From positions 62,001 through 126,000 of the forward strand of contig JAIVJV010000013.1 in assembly GCA_020199835.1 (NCBI GenBank): a stretch of 64,000 nucleotides of DNA, in the 5' to 3' direction. Below, piece after piece: positions 53,122-63,075 of the stretch. The position numbers were made by a program, and so were the translations under genes. Under the pieces are notes generated by a model. It saw only the letters and a program-made list of their open reading frames with translations. It had not been told where the DNA came from and searched no databases. Position 1 is the first letter of the stretch, and the number at the start of each line of letters is the position of its first letter. Origin of the DNA: Acidobacteriota bacterium (GTDB lineage Bacteria; Acidobacteriota; Blastocatellia; Pyrinomonadales; Pyrinomonadaceae).

Positions 53122-54351
53122 ATGTCTGCGTCAAATCCTCCAGTTCCTGTGACCATACCGAACATTGCTCTCGGTGTCTCTGGCGGGATCGCTGCCTACA
53201 AGGCCATCGAAGTGCTGCGCGGCTTGCAGCGAGCCGGCTGTAACGTTCGCGTCGCGATGACAAAGCGCGCGTGTGAGTTTGTGCAGCCGCTGACGTTTCG
53301 CGCACTTTCCGGATCGCACGTCGTGGTTGACGATTACGCGCCCGACAATCCAGATCCGATCGCACACATCACGTTCTCGCAAACAGCCGACCTGCTGATC
53401 GTGGCGCCCGCCACGGCCAACATCATCGCGAAATTTGCCAACGGCGTCGCGGACGACTTTCTGACGTCAACTTACCTGGCCTGCTTCGCTCCCGTTTTAA
53501 TCGCACCCGCGATGAACACGACGATGTGGGAGCATCCGGCGACACAGCGCAACCTGCAACAGCTCCGCGCGGACGGTGTACACATCATCCAACCCGACGC
53601 CGGTGAAATGGCGTGCGGAACGATCGGTCCCGGACGGCTGAGCGAACCCGAGCGCATCGTCGCGGCTGCGTTGGACCTGCTACGCACCGCGCAAAAAAGA
53701 GACTTGACTGGAGAACGATTTCTGATCACGGTAGGCGCGACGCGCGAAGAGATCGATCCGGTCCGCTTTATTTCGAATCGCTCGTCAGGGCGGATGGGAT
53801 TCGCGCTGGCTGAAGCGGCTTTGAAACGTGGCGGCGACGTCACGATTGTTGCTGGAATTACCACCCTCGATCCGCCCGCGGGTGTGAAAGTCGTTCGCGC
53901 GTTGTCGGCGACAGAGATGGACCAGGCCGTTGCGCGCGAGAGCAGGAACGCTTCCGTGTTCATCGGCGCCGCGGCGATCGCCGATTACCGTCCGGCCCAA
54001 CGAGCTGAGCAAAAAATCAAGAAGACAGAAGAGTCCGTTACGCTCACACTCGAACGTACGCCCGACGTTCTGGCAAACGTCGCCGCTTCGCGTCAGAATG
54101 GATTGCTCGTCGTCGGCTTCGCGGCAGAAACGGAAAACGTCGTGGCCAATGCGCAGGAGAAGCTGCGGAGTAAAAAACTGGACGCGATCGTTGCGAATGA
54201 CGTCACGCGCAGTGATTCGGGTTTTGATACAACGACCAACGCGATTACCATCATCACCGCTAAAAACACAGACCCGCTCGAGCTTCCCGCGTTATCGAAG
54301 AATGAAGCGGCAAACCGAATCCTGGATGTAGTGGTCAGTCTGCGAAAATGA
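53122..54351 (+). CDS. coaBC: Bifunctional phosphopantothenoylcysteine decarboxylase/ligase
   Basis: 409 residues from ATG 53122; a longer frame to 53026 adds an unlikely N-terminus. The N-terminal CoaC flavoprotein has [13 protein letters not shown], the HITF motif, [12 protein letters not shown] and the catalytic Cys in [13 protein letters not shown]. The C-terminal CoaB part has [23 protein letters not shown] and VGFAAETE. It makes phosphopantetheine for coenzyme A. Its stop overlaps the udg start (ATGA). Confidence 0.95.
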   Translation: MSASNPPVPVTIPNIALGVSGGIAAYKAIEVLRGLQRAGCNVRVAMTKRACEFVQPLTFRALSGSHVVVDDYAPDNPDPIAHITFSQTADLLIVAPATANIIAKFANGVADDFLTSTYLACFAPVLIAPAMNTTMWEHPATQRNLQQLRADGVHIIQPDAGEMACGTIGPGRLSEPERIVAAALDLLRTAQKRDLTGERFLITVGATREEIDPVRFISNRSSGRMGFALAEAALKRGGDVTIVAGITTLDPPAGVKVVRALSATEMDQAVARESRNASVFIGAAAIADYRPAQRAEQKIKKTEESVTLTLERTPDVLANVAASRQNGLLVVGFAAETENVVANAQEKLRSKKLDAIVANDVTRSDSGFDTTTNAITIITAKNTDPLELPALSKNEAANRILDVVVSLRK

Positions 54352-55094
54352 TGGAAACGTCTTCCGAACTCGAACAACTCGTAAACGACACGAAGAAACA
54401 GCTCGAGCATTTGCGTATCCTTGGTGTTGAAGGTATCCGCTTAAATCCGACTCCTCCTGTCGAACAGCCAAAGGAGACACGGATTGCGCTGTTCGAGGAA
54501 CTCGCGCCAACATCCCAAAAACTAACTCGGTCAAATGAAACGTTCGAACAGATCCACGCCGAGATCGGCGACTGCACTCGCTGTCCACTCCACCTCGAAC
54601 GCACGCACGTGGTCCATACCGAAGGCAACCGCAAAGCGCGGCTCATGTTCGTCGGTGAAGCGCCGGGCGCAGACGAAGACGCGCAGGCACGCCCCTTCGT
54701 TGGACGCGCCGGACAGTTGCTCACGAAGATCATCGAAGCGATCGGTTTGAAACGCGAAGAAGTTTTGATCGGAAACGTGAATCGCTGCCGCCCGCCCCAG
54801 AACCGTGCGCCAATGCCCGACGAAGCCGTCACGTGCAAACCGTTTCTCGAACGCGAAATCGCGATCGTGCAGCCGGACGTGATCGTCGTGCTTGGCAATA
54901 CCGCGATGAAAAACCTGCTCGATACGCGCGAAGGCATCACACGCGCGCGCGGCCGTTTTCACGATTACAAAGGCATCAAGGTAATGCCGACGTTCCATCC
55001 GGCGTACCTTCTGCGCGACCCGTCGAAGAAGCGCGAGACGTGGGAAGACTTAAAGAAGGTTCGAGACTATCTCGACAACTCAGCAAGACAGTAG
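54348..55094 (+). CDS. Family 4 uracil-DNA glycosylase
   Basis: 248 residues. It removes uracil from DNA. The iron-sulfur cluster ligands begin CTRCPLH, the motif 1 is GEAPGADED, and the C-terminal motif is [12 protein letters not shown]. The first about 65 residues are a low-complexity extension found in many family 4 enzymes. It overlaps coaBC by 4 nt and is 10 nt before priA, a DNA repair/replication pair. Confidence 0.9.
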   Translation: MMETSSELEQLVNDTKKQLEHLRILGVEGIRLNPTPPVEQPKETRIALFEELAPTSQKLTRSNETFEQIHAEIGDCTRCPLHLERTHVVHTEGNRKARLMFVGEAPGADEDAQARPFVGRAGQLLTKIIEAIGLKREEVLIGNVNRCRPPQNRAPMPDEAVTCKPFLEREIAIVQPDVIVVLGNTAMKNLLDTREGITRARGRFHDYKGIKVMPTFHPAYLLRDPSKKRETWEDLKKVRDYLDNSARQ

Positions 55095-55104
55095 AATTTC
55101 ATCT

Positions 55105-57375
55105 GTGTCCAAAAGCACTGGAACCGAGGCCTCGTTACAACACGAACCTCACACTGCACAAAGAACCTCACGCTTTGTAGAAGTCGCCGTGCCGCTGCAC
55201 GTAGCGCAGACGTTTACTTACCGGCTCAAGCCTGAACAACGCGATGATGCAAAACTCGGGGCGCGAATCACGGTTCCGTTTGGACGAAAACTTCTGACCG
55301 CCTACATCGTCGCGCTTCATGATGAACTTCCCGCCGAGCTCAGTCTCGCGGAAGTAGAAATCAAGGAAGCTGAAAGCCTCGTCGATCTGGAGCCTGTGTG
55401 CACGCCGGAGATCTTGCAGTTGGCGCGCTGGGTTGCTGATTACTATGGCTCACCGCTTGGTGAAGTCCTCAAGGCGACTTTACCGCCGGGAGGTCCATTG
55501 GCGAGGGCAAAGTTGCGCAGGTTTGTTCGAACCACGGATTTAGAACCTATAAAAGTCACGGAGGGCCAGCAACGTGTGTTGAGTGCACTTCGCGAAAACG
55601 GATCGATGCCGTTGCAGGGGCTTCTCAAAGAAGCGACTGTCAGCGCTGCGACAGTTTCTTCCCTGGAAAAGAAAGGCCTGGTCGAAGTCTTCGACGCAGC
55701 GGTGCGGCGCGATCCGTTGGCCCACACTGCCGGGCTGAAGGCGGATGAATACACACTCACTCCAGCGCAAAACGAAGTCCTCGAGATAATCCAGGCGGAG
55801 GTCAACGACGAACACTACGCGGCGTTTTTGCTTCACGGCGTGACGGGCAGCGGCAAAACCGAGATCTACATTCGCGCGATGCACGCGGCGCTCGAACGCG
55901 GACGCTCCGCGATGATGCTGGTGCCGGAAATCGCGCTCACGCCCGTCTTCTCGCGTCGCTTGCGTAGCCACTTCGGCGACCAGGTCGCGATCTTTCACTC
56001 GTCTCTGCAAACGGGCGAACGGTTCGACGAGTGGACGCGCGTGAAAAGCGGCGAAGCTCGCGTCGTCATCGGCACGCGTTCAGCAGTCTTTGCTCCGGCG
56101 CGAAATCTCGGCTTGATTGTCGTTGACGAGGAACACGAATCGACTTACCGGCAACAGGAGTCGCCTTATTACAACGCGCGCGACACCGCGATCGTCCGCG
56201 CGCAAAAAGAATCCGCCACCGTCGTTCTAGGTTCGGCTACGCCTTCACTCGAATCGTTTCATAACGCACGCTCCGGAAAATACACGCTCTTGACGTTACC
56301 GCAGCGCTTTGGCGCGCGGCCGATGGCCACAGCGCGCATCATCGACATGCGCAACGTATTTCTGCGTCACGGCAAGCCGCGCGTCTTCTCTGACGAGTTG
56401 CTGCAAGCCATCCAGGAAACGCACGCACGCGGAGAACAGTCGATCATCCTGCTCAATCGTCGCGGTTATTCGAGTTTTATACTGTGCCGGTCATGCGGCG
56501 AGACAGTCCAATGTCCCAACTGCGACGTGACGCTGACATATCATCGCAGCGAGCGCGTGATCATTTGTCACTACTGCAATCATCGCGCGTCAGTGCCCAA
56601 GGTTTGTCCCTCGTGCAGCAAGAAATACATCTACTACGTCGGCGAAGGAACCGAGCAACTCGAAGAAATCCTTACTCAACTCTTCCCCGCCCTGCGCGTC
56701 GCGCGCATCGATCGCGACACGACCACGCGACGTAGCATCTTTGAACAGTCACTCTCCGATTTCAGCGCCGGCGTTATTGACACGCTCGTCGGCACGCAGA
56801 TGCTGGCGAAAGGTCATGACTTCCCGAACGTGACGCTGGTTGGCGTCGTCTCCGTCGATGCGGGACTCGCCTTGCCTGACTTTCGTTCCGCGGAAAGAAC
56901 TTTTCAATTGATCACGCAGGTGGCGGGACGCGCGGGCCGTGGCGATCGCCCGGGCCGAGTTTTGATCCAAACGTATCATCCATATCACTACGCGCTGCGG
57001 CACGCGTGCGCGCAGGATTACGATGGTTTTTACAACGAAGAGATTCAGTACCGGCAGAACCATTCGTATCCGCCGTTTGTAGCGCTCGCGAGCCTCCTGG
57101 TCCATGGACCTGATCTCGGTCGCGTGCGCGCTGACAGTCTCGAACTGCGAAAACAACTCGACGTGGCGAATGAGCAGCGGAAGTGCCGCATACTCGGACC
57201 CGCGCCCGCGCCACTCGCGCGGCTTAAAGGCGAACATCGTTTTCAACTCCTGCTGAAATCGCGCAGCCGCCGCGTTTTGCGTGAAGTCGCTGACGCCGCG
57301 CTAAAATCCGGTTCTTCATCCGGCCTTAATCTCCGCTCAATTAACCTGGAAATTGATCCTGTTACGATTATGTGA
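55105..57375 (+). CDS. priA: Primosomal protein N' (replication restart helicase)
   Basis: 756 residues from a GTG start. It loads the replicative helicase at stalled forks. The N-terminal DNA-binding part is followed by a helicase with Walker A GVTGSGKTEIY and a DEEH-type motif VDEEHEST. The zinc cysteines lie in CRSCGETVQCPNCD and CHYCNH...CPSC, and TQVAGRAGRGDRPGRVLIQT is motif V/VI. Confidence 0.95.
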   Translation: MSKSTGTEASLQHEPHTAQRTSRFVEVAVPLHVAQTFTYRLKPEQRDDAKLGARITVPFGRKLLTAYIVALHDELPAELSLAEVEIKEAESLVDLEPVCTPEILQLARWVADYYGSPLGEVLKATLPPGGPLARAKLRRFVRTTDLEPIKVTEGQQRVLSALRENGSMPLQGLLKEATVSAATVSSLEKKGLVEVFDAAVRRDPLAHTAGLKADEYTLTPAQNEVLEIIQAEVNDEHYAAFLLHGVTGSGKTEIYIRAMHAALERGRSAMMLVPEIALTPVFSRRLRSHFGDQVAIFHSSLQTGERFDEWTRVKSGEARVVIGTRSAVFAPARNLGLIVVDEEHESTYRQQESPYYNARDTAIVRAQKESATVVLGSATPSLESFHNARSGKYTLLTLPQRFGARPMATARIIDMRNVFLRHGKPRVFSDELLQAIQETHARGEQSIILLNRRGYSSFILCRSCGETVQCPNCDVTLTYHRSERVIICHYCNHRASVPKVCPSCSKKYIYYVGEGTEQLEEILTQLFPALRVARIDRDTTTRRSIFEQSLSDFSAGVIDTLVGTQMLAKGHDFPNVTLVGVVSVDAGLALPDFRSAERTFQLITQVAGRAGRGDRPGRVLIQTYHPYHYALRHACAQDYDGFYNEEIQYRQNHSYPPFVALASLLVHGPDLGRVRADSLELRKQLDVANEQRKCRILGPAPAPLARLKGEHRFQLLLKSRSRRVLREVADAALKSGSSSGLNLRSINLEIDPVTIM

Positions 57376-57391
57376 GTACACTCCGCCTTAA

Positions 57392-58408
57392 ATGAAACTC
57401 TCTGAACTTGCGCAACTAACCGGCACACGGATTGAAGGCGGTCACACAGATCTGCAAATCAAGGGCGCGGCCGGACTCGACGAGGCCGGTGAAGGCCACG
57501 TCACATTTCTCGCCAACCCGCGTTACACACCGCGCGTAAACACGACCCGCGCCTCAGCGATCTTTCTCAGCGAAGACGCAAAGACCGATCGCAACATCGC
57601 GATCCTGCGCGCCAAAGATCCTTATCTCGCTTACACCCGCGCGTTGCAAGTCTTTCATCCCGAGCCGGAACTCGAGCCGTTCATTCATCCGTCGGCGGTG
57701 ATCGCTCCGTCGGCACGCGTCGCGACTCACGTCGCAATCGGCGCGTGTTCGGTGATCGGCCGCAACGTCGAGATCGCGGAAGGCGTTTGCATTCATCCGA
57801 ACGTGACGATCTACGACAACGTGAGCATCGGCAAGGATTCGATCATTCACTCAGGTGTGGCGGTTCGCGAACGAACGGTCATCGGCGAGCGCGTGGTCAT
57901 CTTCAACAACGCCGTGATCGGTTGCGACGGGTTTGGTTACGCGAGAGACGAGCAGAAGCGCTGGCTCAAGATTCCGCAAACCGGCAGAGTCGTGCTTGAA
58001 GATGACGTAGAGATCGGCGCGGGCACGACGATCGATCGCGCGTCAGTGGGTGAGAGCAGGATCGGGCGCGGCACGAAGCTCGATAATCTCGTGCAGATTG
58101 GCCATTCGTGCACTGTTGGGGAAGATTCGTTGTTGTGCGCGCAGGTTGGGCTGGCGGGCAGTTCGCACATTGGTAACCGAGTAATTTTGGCAGGACAGGC
58201 TGGCGTCGCGGGACACTTAACGATTGGTGACGATGTGGTGCTGACCGCGAAGAGTGCGACGAGTCACGATATTCCGGCGGGGAAAGTGATCTCCGGTATC
58301 CCCGCTTTTGATAACAAAGATTGGTTGAGATCCGTTGCCGCTTTTCGCAGGTTGGGCGAAATCCAACGTACAGTGCGTGAGTTACAAAAGCGTTTTGGTT
58401 CTAAGTAA
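57392..58408 (+). CDS. lpxD: UDP-3-O-acylglucosamine N-acyltransferase
   Basis: 338 residues. LpxD adds the second acyl chain in lipid A synthesis. A uridine-binding N-domain is followed by a left-handed beta-helix of hexapeptide repeats (HPNVTIYDNVSIGKDSIIHSG, then VEIGAGTTIDRASVGESRIG). The catalytic His is in LVQIGHSCTVG. The C-terminal helix is FRRLGEIQRTVRELQKRF. It is the clearest sign of a lipopolysaccharide-bearing envelope. Its last 8 nt overlap the convergent SDR gene. Confidence 0.94.
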   Translation: MKLSELAQLTGTRIEGGHTDLQIKGAAGLDEAGEGHVTFLANPRYTPRVNTTRASAIFLSEDAKTDRNIAILRAKDPYLAYTRALQVFHPEPELEPFIHPSAVIAPSARVATHVAIGACSVIGRNVEIAEGVCIHPNVTIYDNVSIGKDSIIHSGVAVRERTVIGERVVIFNNAVIGCDGFGYARDEQKRWLKIPQTGRVVLEDDVEIGAGTTIDRASVGESRIGRGTKLDNLVQIGHSCTVGEDSLLCAQVGLAGSSHIGNRVILAGQAGVAGHLTIGDDVVLTAKSATSHDIPAGKVISGIPAFDNKDWLRSVAAFRRLGEIQRTVRELQKRFGSK

Positions 58409-59150
58409 TCGCGCCGCCGTCAACGATCACGACCTCACCGTTCATAAAACTATTCCGCTCGCTCACCATGAACGCTGCATATTCAGCGAGTTCTTCTGGC
58501 CGGCCGAGACGTCCGGCGGAAGTCCAGAAGTCGTGCATCTGAAGCCATCTTTCAGGTAACGCCTGGGCCAGGTCAGTGTCGAAGATGCCTGCGGCGATCG
58601 CGTTCACACGCACCCCAAACGTCGCTGCCTCGCGCGACAAACATTTCGTGAAACCAACCATCGCCGCTTTCGAAGTCGCGTAGTGCACAGCCGTCGGCAA
58701 CGACCGCAGCGCGCCGATCGAAGTGATGTTGAGAATGGAGCCTTTTCGCTGCCGAATCATCTGCCTGTACATCGGCTTGGTTACCGCAAAAAGACTATCG
58801 ACGTTCGTGTGAATAACTTCGTCCCAAGCGCGATCGGTAGTGGTGGCGAAGTTATCGCCGCGATTGATGGCTGCGTTGTTGACGAGGATGTCGATGCCGC
58901 CCCACTTCTCGACGAGCTCGCGGGTCATCTTCTTCATGCCCACGCGATCGACAACGGACACTTTAGCGTTGAACGCGCGGCGCCCGTGTCCCTCGATTTT
59001 CAGCGCCATTTCGGCGGCAAGATCGTCGCGGGTGTTGTAGCTAAATGCCACGTCGGCGCCTTCGCGAGCAAACACTTCGCACATGGCCGCACCGATACCA
59101 CGCGTTCCACCGGTTATGAACGCGCGCTTTCCCTCGAGCAAAAGACTCAC
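58401..59150 (-). CDS. SDR family oxidoreductase, FabG-like
   Basis: 249 residues from a GTG start at 59150. The Rossmann motif is TGGTRGIG. The catalytic Ser is in LNITSIGA and the Tyr-Lys pair in YATSKAAM. VNAIAAGIFDTDLAQALPERWLQ follows the classical pattern. FabG-type enzymes reduce 3-oxoacyl-ACP, but the gene is away from other fab genes, so the substrate is uncertain. A promoter lies about 60 nt upstream. Confidence 0.87.
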   Translation of the reverse strand: MSLLLEGKRAFITGGTRGIGAAMCEVFAREGADVAFSYNTRDDLAAEMALKIEGHGRRAFNAKVSVVDRVGMKKMTRELVEKWGGIDILVNNAAINRGDNFATTTDRAWDEVIHTNVDSLFAVTKPMYRQMIRQRKGSILNITSIGALRSLPTAVHYATSKAAMVGFTKCLSREAATFGVRVNAIAAGIFDTDLAQALPERWLQMHDFWTSAGRLGRPEELAEYAAFMVSERNSFMNGEVVIVDGGAIT

Positions 59151-59205
59151 TTAGGTATGTTTCTCCTGAATTTGTACAGGGGGTAGTTTTTTAATATGAC
59201 GGCAG

Positions 59206-59235
59206 ATTAAACCGTGAAAAGCGCAGGCGCGTCAA
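59206..59235 (-). promoter_or_regulatory. Candidate promoter for the FabG-like gene
   Basis: On the minus strand TTGACG (59235-59230) and TTTAAT (59211-59206) are 18 nt apart, between the glycosyltransferase stop and the SDR GTG. Confidence 0.45.
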
Positions 59236-59261
59236 ACCAGCGTTGCGAATAAGGAGGGATT

Positions 59262-60455
59262 TCAGGCAGAGGCGACTTCGTTTAGGACGGGTTTTTCGGG
59301 TTGCGGAATCAGGGCGGCAATCTCTTCGACGATGTAACGCGTGGCGTTCGGAAGTGCCAGACCGGCCGTGGCCGCACGCATGCGCGAGTAATGAACTTCG
59401 TCTTCCATCATCCGCCGCACTTCTTTTACCACGTCGCTCGCGCGGTTCAGCATCACCCCCGCGCCGCGCTGCGCGATCAACCGCGCCGTGCCCGCTTCCT
59501 GCGGCATGGGATCCGTGATCACGTCGGCGATGATCGGCACACGGCACGCCAGCGCTTCAAACGTGGTCAAACCGCCAAGTTTCGAGATCATCACGTTTGC
59601 CGCACTCATCAACTGCTCGATCTCGTCTGAATAACCAATCACTTTGATCGGGAACGGCGCTTCCTTGGCGATCGACTCAGCCGCAAGGCGCAAGTCTTCG
59701 TTTTTGCCCGCAAGGAAAATCGCTTGCACGTCGAGTTCGCCGCGCACGAGTTCGCGGAAGATCTGCGGAATGTTTCCGCCACCGATCCAGCCGGCGTTTA
59801 CAAAGACCGTAAACTTTTCCGGGTCCAGTCCTAAGGCACGCCGCGCAACCTGCGCCGCGTCTTCACCTGGATACGCAAACTTCGGATGCACCGGCATGCC
59901 CGAGATCTTGATCCGATCGGGCGACACGCCGTAGTCGATCAACTGCCGCCGCGCCTCGTCACTCGCTACGAGGTAAAGCGTAACGGCGTCGCACGCCCAA
60001 CCTTTCCAAAACCCATAACACGGATCAGTCACCACGGAAACGAGCGGAACACGATCCGCGAGATTCAACTCTTTGAGCACGCGGCCGAAGAGATGCTGCG
60101 TCAACGGATGCACGCTGACCACAATATGCGGACACCAACGTTCAAACAGGCCTGCGACGTAACCGATGCAGCGTTTATGGAAGAACTCGCGGGTCTCCGG
60201 GCGAACGCGATTGAGCACCCAGTAGTAATATTTCATCCAGTGCTGGCGATTGCGCAGGAGCCAGTTGTAAAGACGGACCAGCTTATCGGCAAGATGATGC
60301 GACTCCTCGACCGCGCGCACCACGCGGACTGCATACGACTCGCTGTCGAGAAACTTCTGCACGCCCGCAACGATCGCCGCGGCCGCGGATCGATGCCCGC
60401 CACCCGTGTCGGACGAGATAATCAAGATCTTGGGTATGCGAGGGTGCGAAGACAT
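59262..60455 (-). CDS. Diacylglycerol glucosyltransferase/MGDG synthase-type glycosyltransferase
   Basis: 397 residues, GT-B fold. The N-terminus SSDTGGGHRSAAAAIVAGV is the signature of the MGDG synthase/UgtP group, followed by VSVVTDPCYGFWKGW. The C-terminal donor site has GWIGGGNIPQIF and KLGGLTTFEALACRVP. It probably glycosylates diacylglycerol or a related lipid using a UDP-sugar. Its ATG overlaps the radical SAM stop (TAATG). Confidence 0.85.
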   Translation of the reverse strand: MSSHPRIPKILIISSDTGGGHRSAAAAIVAGVQKFLDSESYAVRVVRAVEESHHLADKLVRLYNWLLRNRQHWMKYYYWVLNRVRPETREFFHKRCIGYVAGLFERWCPHIVVSVHPLTQHLFGRVLKELNLADRVPLVSVVTDPCYGFWKGWACDAVTLYLVASDEARRQLIDYGVSPDRIKISGMPVHPKFAYPGEDAAQVARRALGLDPEKFTVFVNAGWIGGGNIPQIFRELVRGELDVQAIFLAGKNEDLRLAAESIAKEAPFPIKVIGYSDEIEQLMSAANVMISKLGGLTTFEALACRVPIIADVITDPMPQEAGTARLIAQRGAGVMLNRASDVVKEVRRMMEDEVHYSRMRAATAGLALPNATRYIVEEIAALIPQPEKPVLNEVASA

Positions 60456-61618
60456 TAGATTTCCGTCGTCTTGAGGTCCGCTACTGGCATACCGCCATCC
60501 ATTTCGCGCCGGGCTTTTTTCATCTCGCGCTCCAGTTTCTTGATCTGAATCAAGTGACCCGGATTAAACGGCAGCGACGGGTAATAACTATTTGACTCGT
60601 GCGTGCAGAAACAACCACTCGCCGCTTGTTTGCGACGCTCTTTCATCGCCGGCGACAGCCAGAGTTTCTGGAAGTTCCAGTCGAACTCGCGCAGGTTACC
60701 GATCGGGGCGAGGTTTTCGCACGACGAAACCGTGCCTTCATCGTAAATGACGCCGCCGGCGGTACCGGCGTAACACTTCATTTGCGCAGTCTGCGTCTCC
60801 TGCGTCTTCGCGATCAGGCCGTGCATGTAGATGTCGATCGCGGCTTTGAAGAAACCGGCTTTGCCGGTGTAATTGTTTTTAATCGCGGCGTGCCGTGAAT
60901 CGTCGTCAATCATTTCCGCGAGCCGAGCGTAGCGCGAATGATCGATCTCGAGTTCTTTCGGATCGGCTGACGGCGGACGAATGTAGTTGAAGTTTACTTT
61001 GTCAGGTTTCAGGTCGTACTTGAGAAAGTCGTACCACTCGAAGATCGTGTCCTGGTTCGAGTTCATAAAGCAGGTACACGTTTGCACGTCGAGGCGCGGA
61101 TATTCTTTCTTGATCGCCTGGAGTTGTCGCGCGGTGTCGACCGCAATGTCCCACGAGCCGGGTTTTTGGCGAATCTTTTCGTGCTCGGTCTTTAGTCCAT
61201 CGATGCCGAGTGCGACGGTCACGTTCAAATCAGGGCACTCCTGCAAGATCCGCGTCACATCCGGGAAAATCCTTTTCTGGATCTGACCGTTGGACATGAT
61301 GTAGATGGATTCGAGCTTGTTGTTCGTGTAGAACGCGCGCGCGATCTCGGGCAGGTCTTTGCGTGTGAACGGTTCGCCGCCTGCGAGGATCAGAACGCCC
61401 AGATTGCCGCCCAGTGTTTGGGAGATCCGCTCGATCTCGTGCGTTTTCATCTGCAATTTCTTGCGGGGACGGTCGTCGAGCTCGTCAGTAAAGAAGCAGT
61501 GCGTGCAGCGCATGTCGCACACGGACGTCACCAGGATGTTCAGCAACACCGGCGAAAACGGTTGTCCGATGGCGAGCTTTGCGTACCGCTTCAGTAATTC
61601 TTTCGTCGTAAAATCCAT
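60455..61618 (-). CDS. Radical SAM protein with SPASM-like C-terminus
   Basis: 387 residues. The radical SAM cluster motif is CDMRCTHC, followed by LILAGGEPFTRKDLPEIARAFY. The C-terminus has CYAGTAGGVIYDEGTVSSCENL and GCFCTHESNSYY, four cysteines able to bind an auxiliary cluster. The partner is a lipid glycosyltransferase with a one-base overlap, so it may modify a lipid, glycan or peptide made in the same pathway. Confidence 0.85.
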   Translation of the reverse strand: MDFTTKELLKRYAKLAIGQPFSPVLLNILVTSVCDMRCTHCFFTDELDDRPRKKLQMKTHEIERISQTLGGNLGVLILAGGEPFTRKDLPEIARAFYTNNKLESIYIMSNGQIQKRIFPDVTRILQECPDLNVTVALGIDGLKTEHEKIRQKPGSWDIAVDTARQLQAIKKEYPRLDVQTCTCFMNSNQDTIFEWYDFLKYDLKPDKVNFNYIRPPSADPKELEIDHSRYARLAEMIDDDSRHAAIKNNYTGKAGFFKAAIDIYMHGLIAKTQETQTAQMKCYAGTAGGVIYDEGTVSSCENLAPIGNLREFDWNFQKLWLSPAMKERRKQAASGCFCTHESNSYYPSLPFNPGHLIQIKKLEREMKKARREMDGGMPVADLKTTEI

Positions 61619-61662
61619 TTCACCTCAACCTTTTCCCGCGCAAACACGCACAGGAACTTAAC

Positions 61663-61692
61663 TTAGTAAGCTATCAGATGATGCAATGTCAA
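61663..61692 (-). promoter_or_regulatory. Candidate promoter for the radical SAM/glycosyltransferase operon
   Basis: On the minus strand TTGACA (61692-61687) and TACTAA (61668-61663) are 18 nt apart. ATG 61618 follows about 45 nt later with a GAGG ribosome-binding site. Confidence 0.45.
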
Positions 61693-61719
61693 CGAAGGTT
61701 CTTTGGAGGTGAAGATTAA

Positions 61720-63066
61720 TTAAGAGCGGTTTTGGATGCCGAGCGCGCGCATGCGGCGGTAAAGATGACTGCGATCGACGCCCATCAGTTCGGCCGCCCG
61801 GGAGACGTTTCCATCTGCTTCCTCGAGTTTTCGCTGAATAAACTCGCGATGATAGGCGTCGGTCGCCTCTTTAAAGGACGGAAAGCGAAACGAGGTGGCG
61901 GGCGGTTCTTCCTTGCCGTGAGGCGGCAGGTCACCGGCTGAGACCTTCGTGCCGGGATTCATGATCACCACGCGTTCGATCGTGTTTCGCAGCTCGCGCA
62001 CGTTTCCCGGCCAGGAGTACGACTGCAATTCCCCCAATGCTTGGGCTTGGAACTGTTTTGGCGTTTTGCCGTACGCGCGAGAGAAGTTTTCGTTGAAGTA
62101 ATCGACCAATAGCGGCACGTCTTCGAGACGTTCGCGAAGCGGTGGGAGTTCAAACGGAATCACATTCAGCCGGTAGAACAGATCAGCGCGGAAGTTGCCG
62201 TTTTCGATTTCGACGTCCAGACGCTTGTTAGTCGCGGCGATTAGTCGCACGTCAACCGTGATCGACGTGCCGCTGCCGACGGGTTCAAAGCGTTGCTCTT
62301 CAAGCACGCGCAACACCTTCGCCTGGACTTTCGGGCTCATGTCGCCGACCTCGTCGAGAAAGATCGTCGCGCCGTCCGCGATTTCGAACTTTCCTTTCTT
62401 CGCGGCCGTCGCGCCTGTGAACGCGCCTTTGACGTGGCCGAAGAGTTCGCTTTCGATTAGTTCTTCCGGAATCGCCGCGGAGTTGACTTCAACAAACGGC
62501 GCGGCCGCGCGACGCGACTCGGCGTGAATCGCGCGCGCGACGAGTTCCTTGCCTGTTCCCGATTCGCCGTAGATCAAAACGCGTCCGTCGGTTGGCGCCA
62601 CTACCGAGATCTGTTTGCGCAACGCGCGCATCGCGACGGACTGTCCGACCATCGTGTACTCGCGCGCGAGCGCCGCGGCCATGTTTGCGTTTATGAGCTC
62701 GAGCCGCTGCTGGCGCAAGGCGTTGCGCACGGTCAAAACGGTCTTCTCAATCGAGAGTGGTTTTTCGATGAAGTCAAACGCGCCGAGCTTCGTCGCGCGC
62801 ACGGCAGTTTCGATGTTGCCGTGGCCGGAGATGATCACGACCGCGGCTTCGGAACCTGCGGCGCGCAGTTGTTGCAGGGTTTCGAGCCCGTCGATTCCGG
62901 GGAGCCATACGTCGAGCAGGATGCAGCCGTAGGCGCGTTTGCCGAGTGCTTTCAAACACTCTTCACCGCTGGCGACCGCGTCGGCAACGAAGCCTTCGTC
63001 CTCCATCACCGCACGCAGCGTGTCGCGAATGCCGCGTTCGTCGTCAACGATGAGTATCGAGTCCAT
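61720..63066 (-). CDS. Sigma-54-dependent response regulator (NtrC/NtrX-like)
   Basis: 448 residues. The receiver has the phosphoacceptor Asp in LLDVWLPGIDG. The AAA+ domain has Walker A GESGTGKE, the sigma-54 loop GAFTGA and Walker B TIFLDEVGD. The C-terminal Fis-type helix-turn-helix ends AELMGVDRSHLYRRMRALG. It activates sigma-54 promoters on phosphorylation by the adjacent kinase, 9 nt upstream. Confidence 0.94.
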   Translation of the reverse strand: MDSILIVDDERGIRDTLRAVMEDEGFVADAVASGEECLKALGKRAYGCILLDVWLPGIDGLETLQQLRAAGSEAAVVIISGHGNIETAVRATKLGAFDFIEKPLSIEKTVLTVRNALRQQRLELINANMAAALAREYTMVGQSVAMRALRKQISVVAPTDGRVLIYGESGTGKELVARAIHAESRRAAAPFVEVNSAAIPEELIESELFGHVKGAFTGATAAKKGKFEIADGATIFLDEVGDMSPKVQAKVLRVLEEQRFEPVGSGTSITVDVRLIAATNKRLDVEIENGNFRADLFYRLNVIPFELPPLRERLEDVPLLVDYFNENFSRAYGKTPKQFQAQALGELQSYSWPGNVRELRNTIERVVIMNPGTKVSAGDLPPHGKEEPPATSFRFPSFKEATDAYHREFIQRKLEEADGNVSRAAELMGVDRSHLYRRMRALGIQNRS

Positions 63067-63075
63067 CGGTTAATT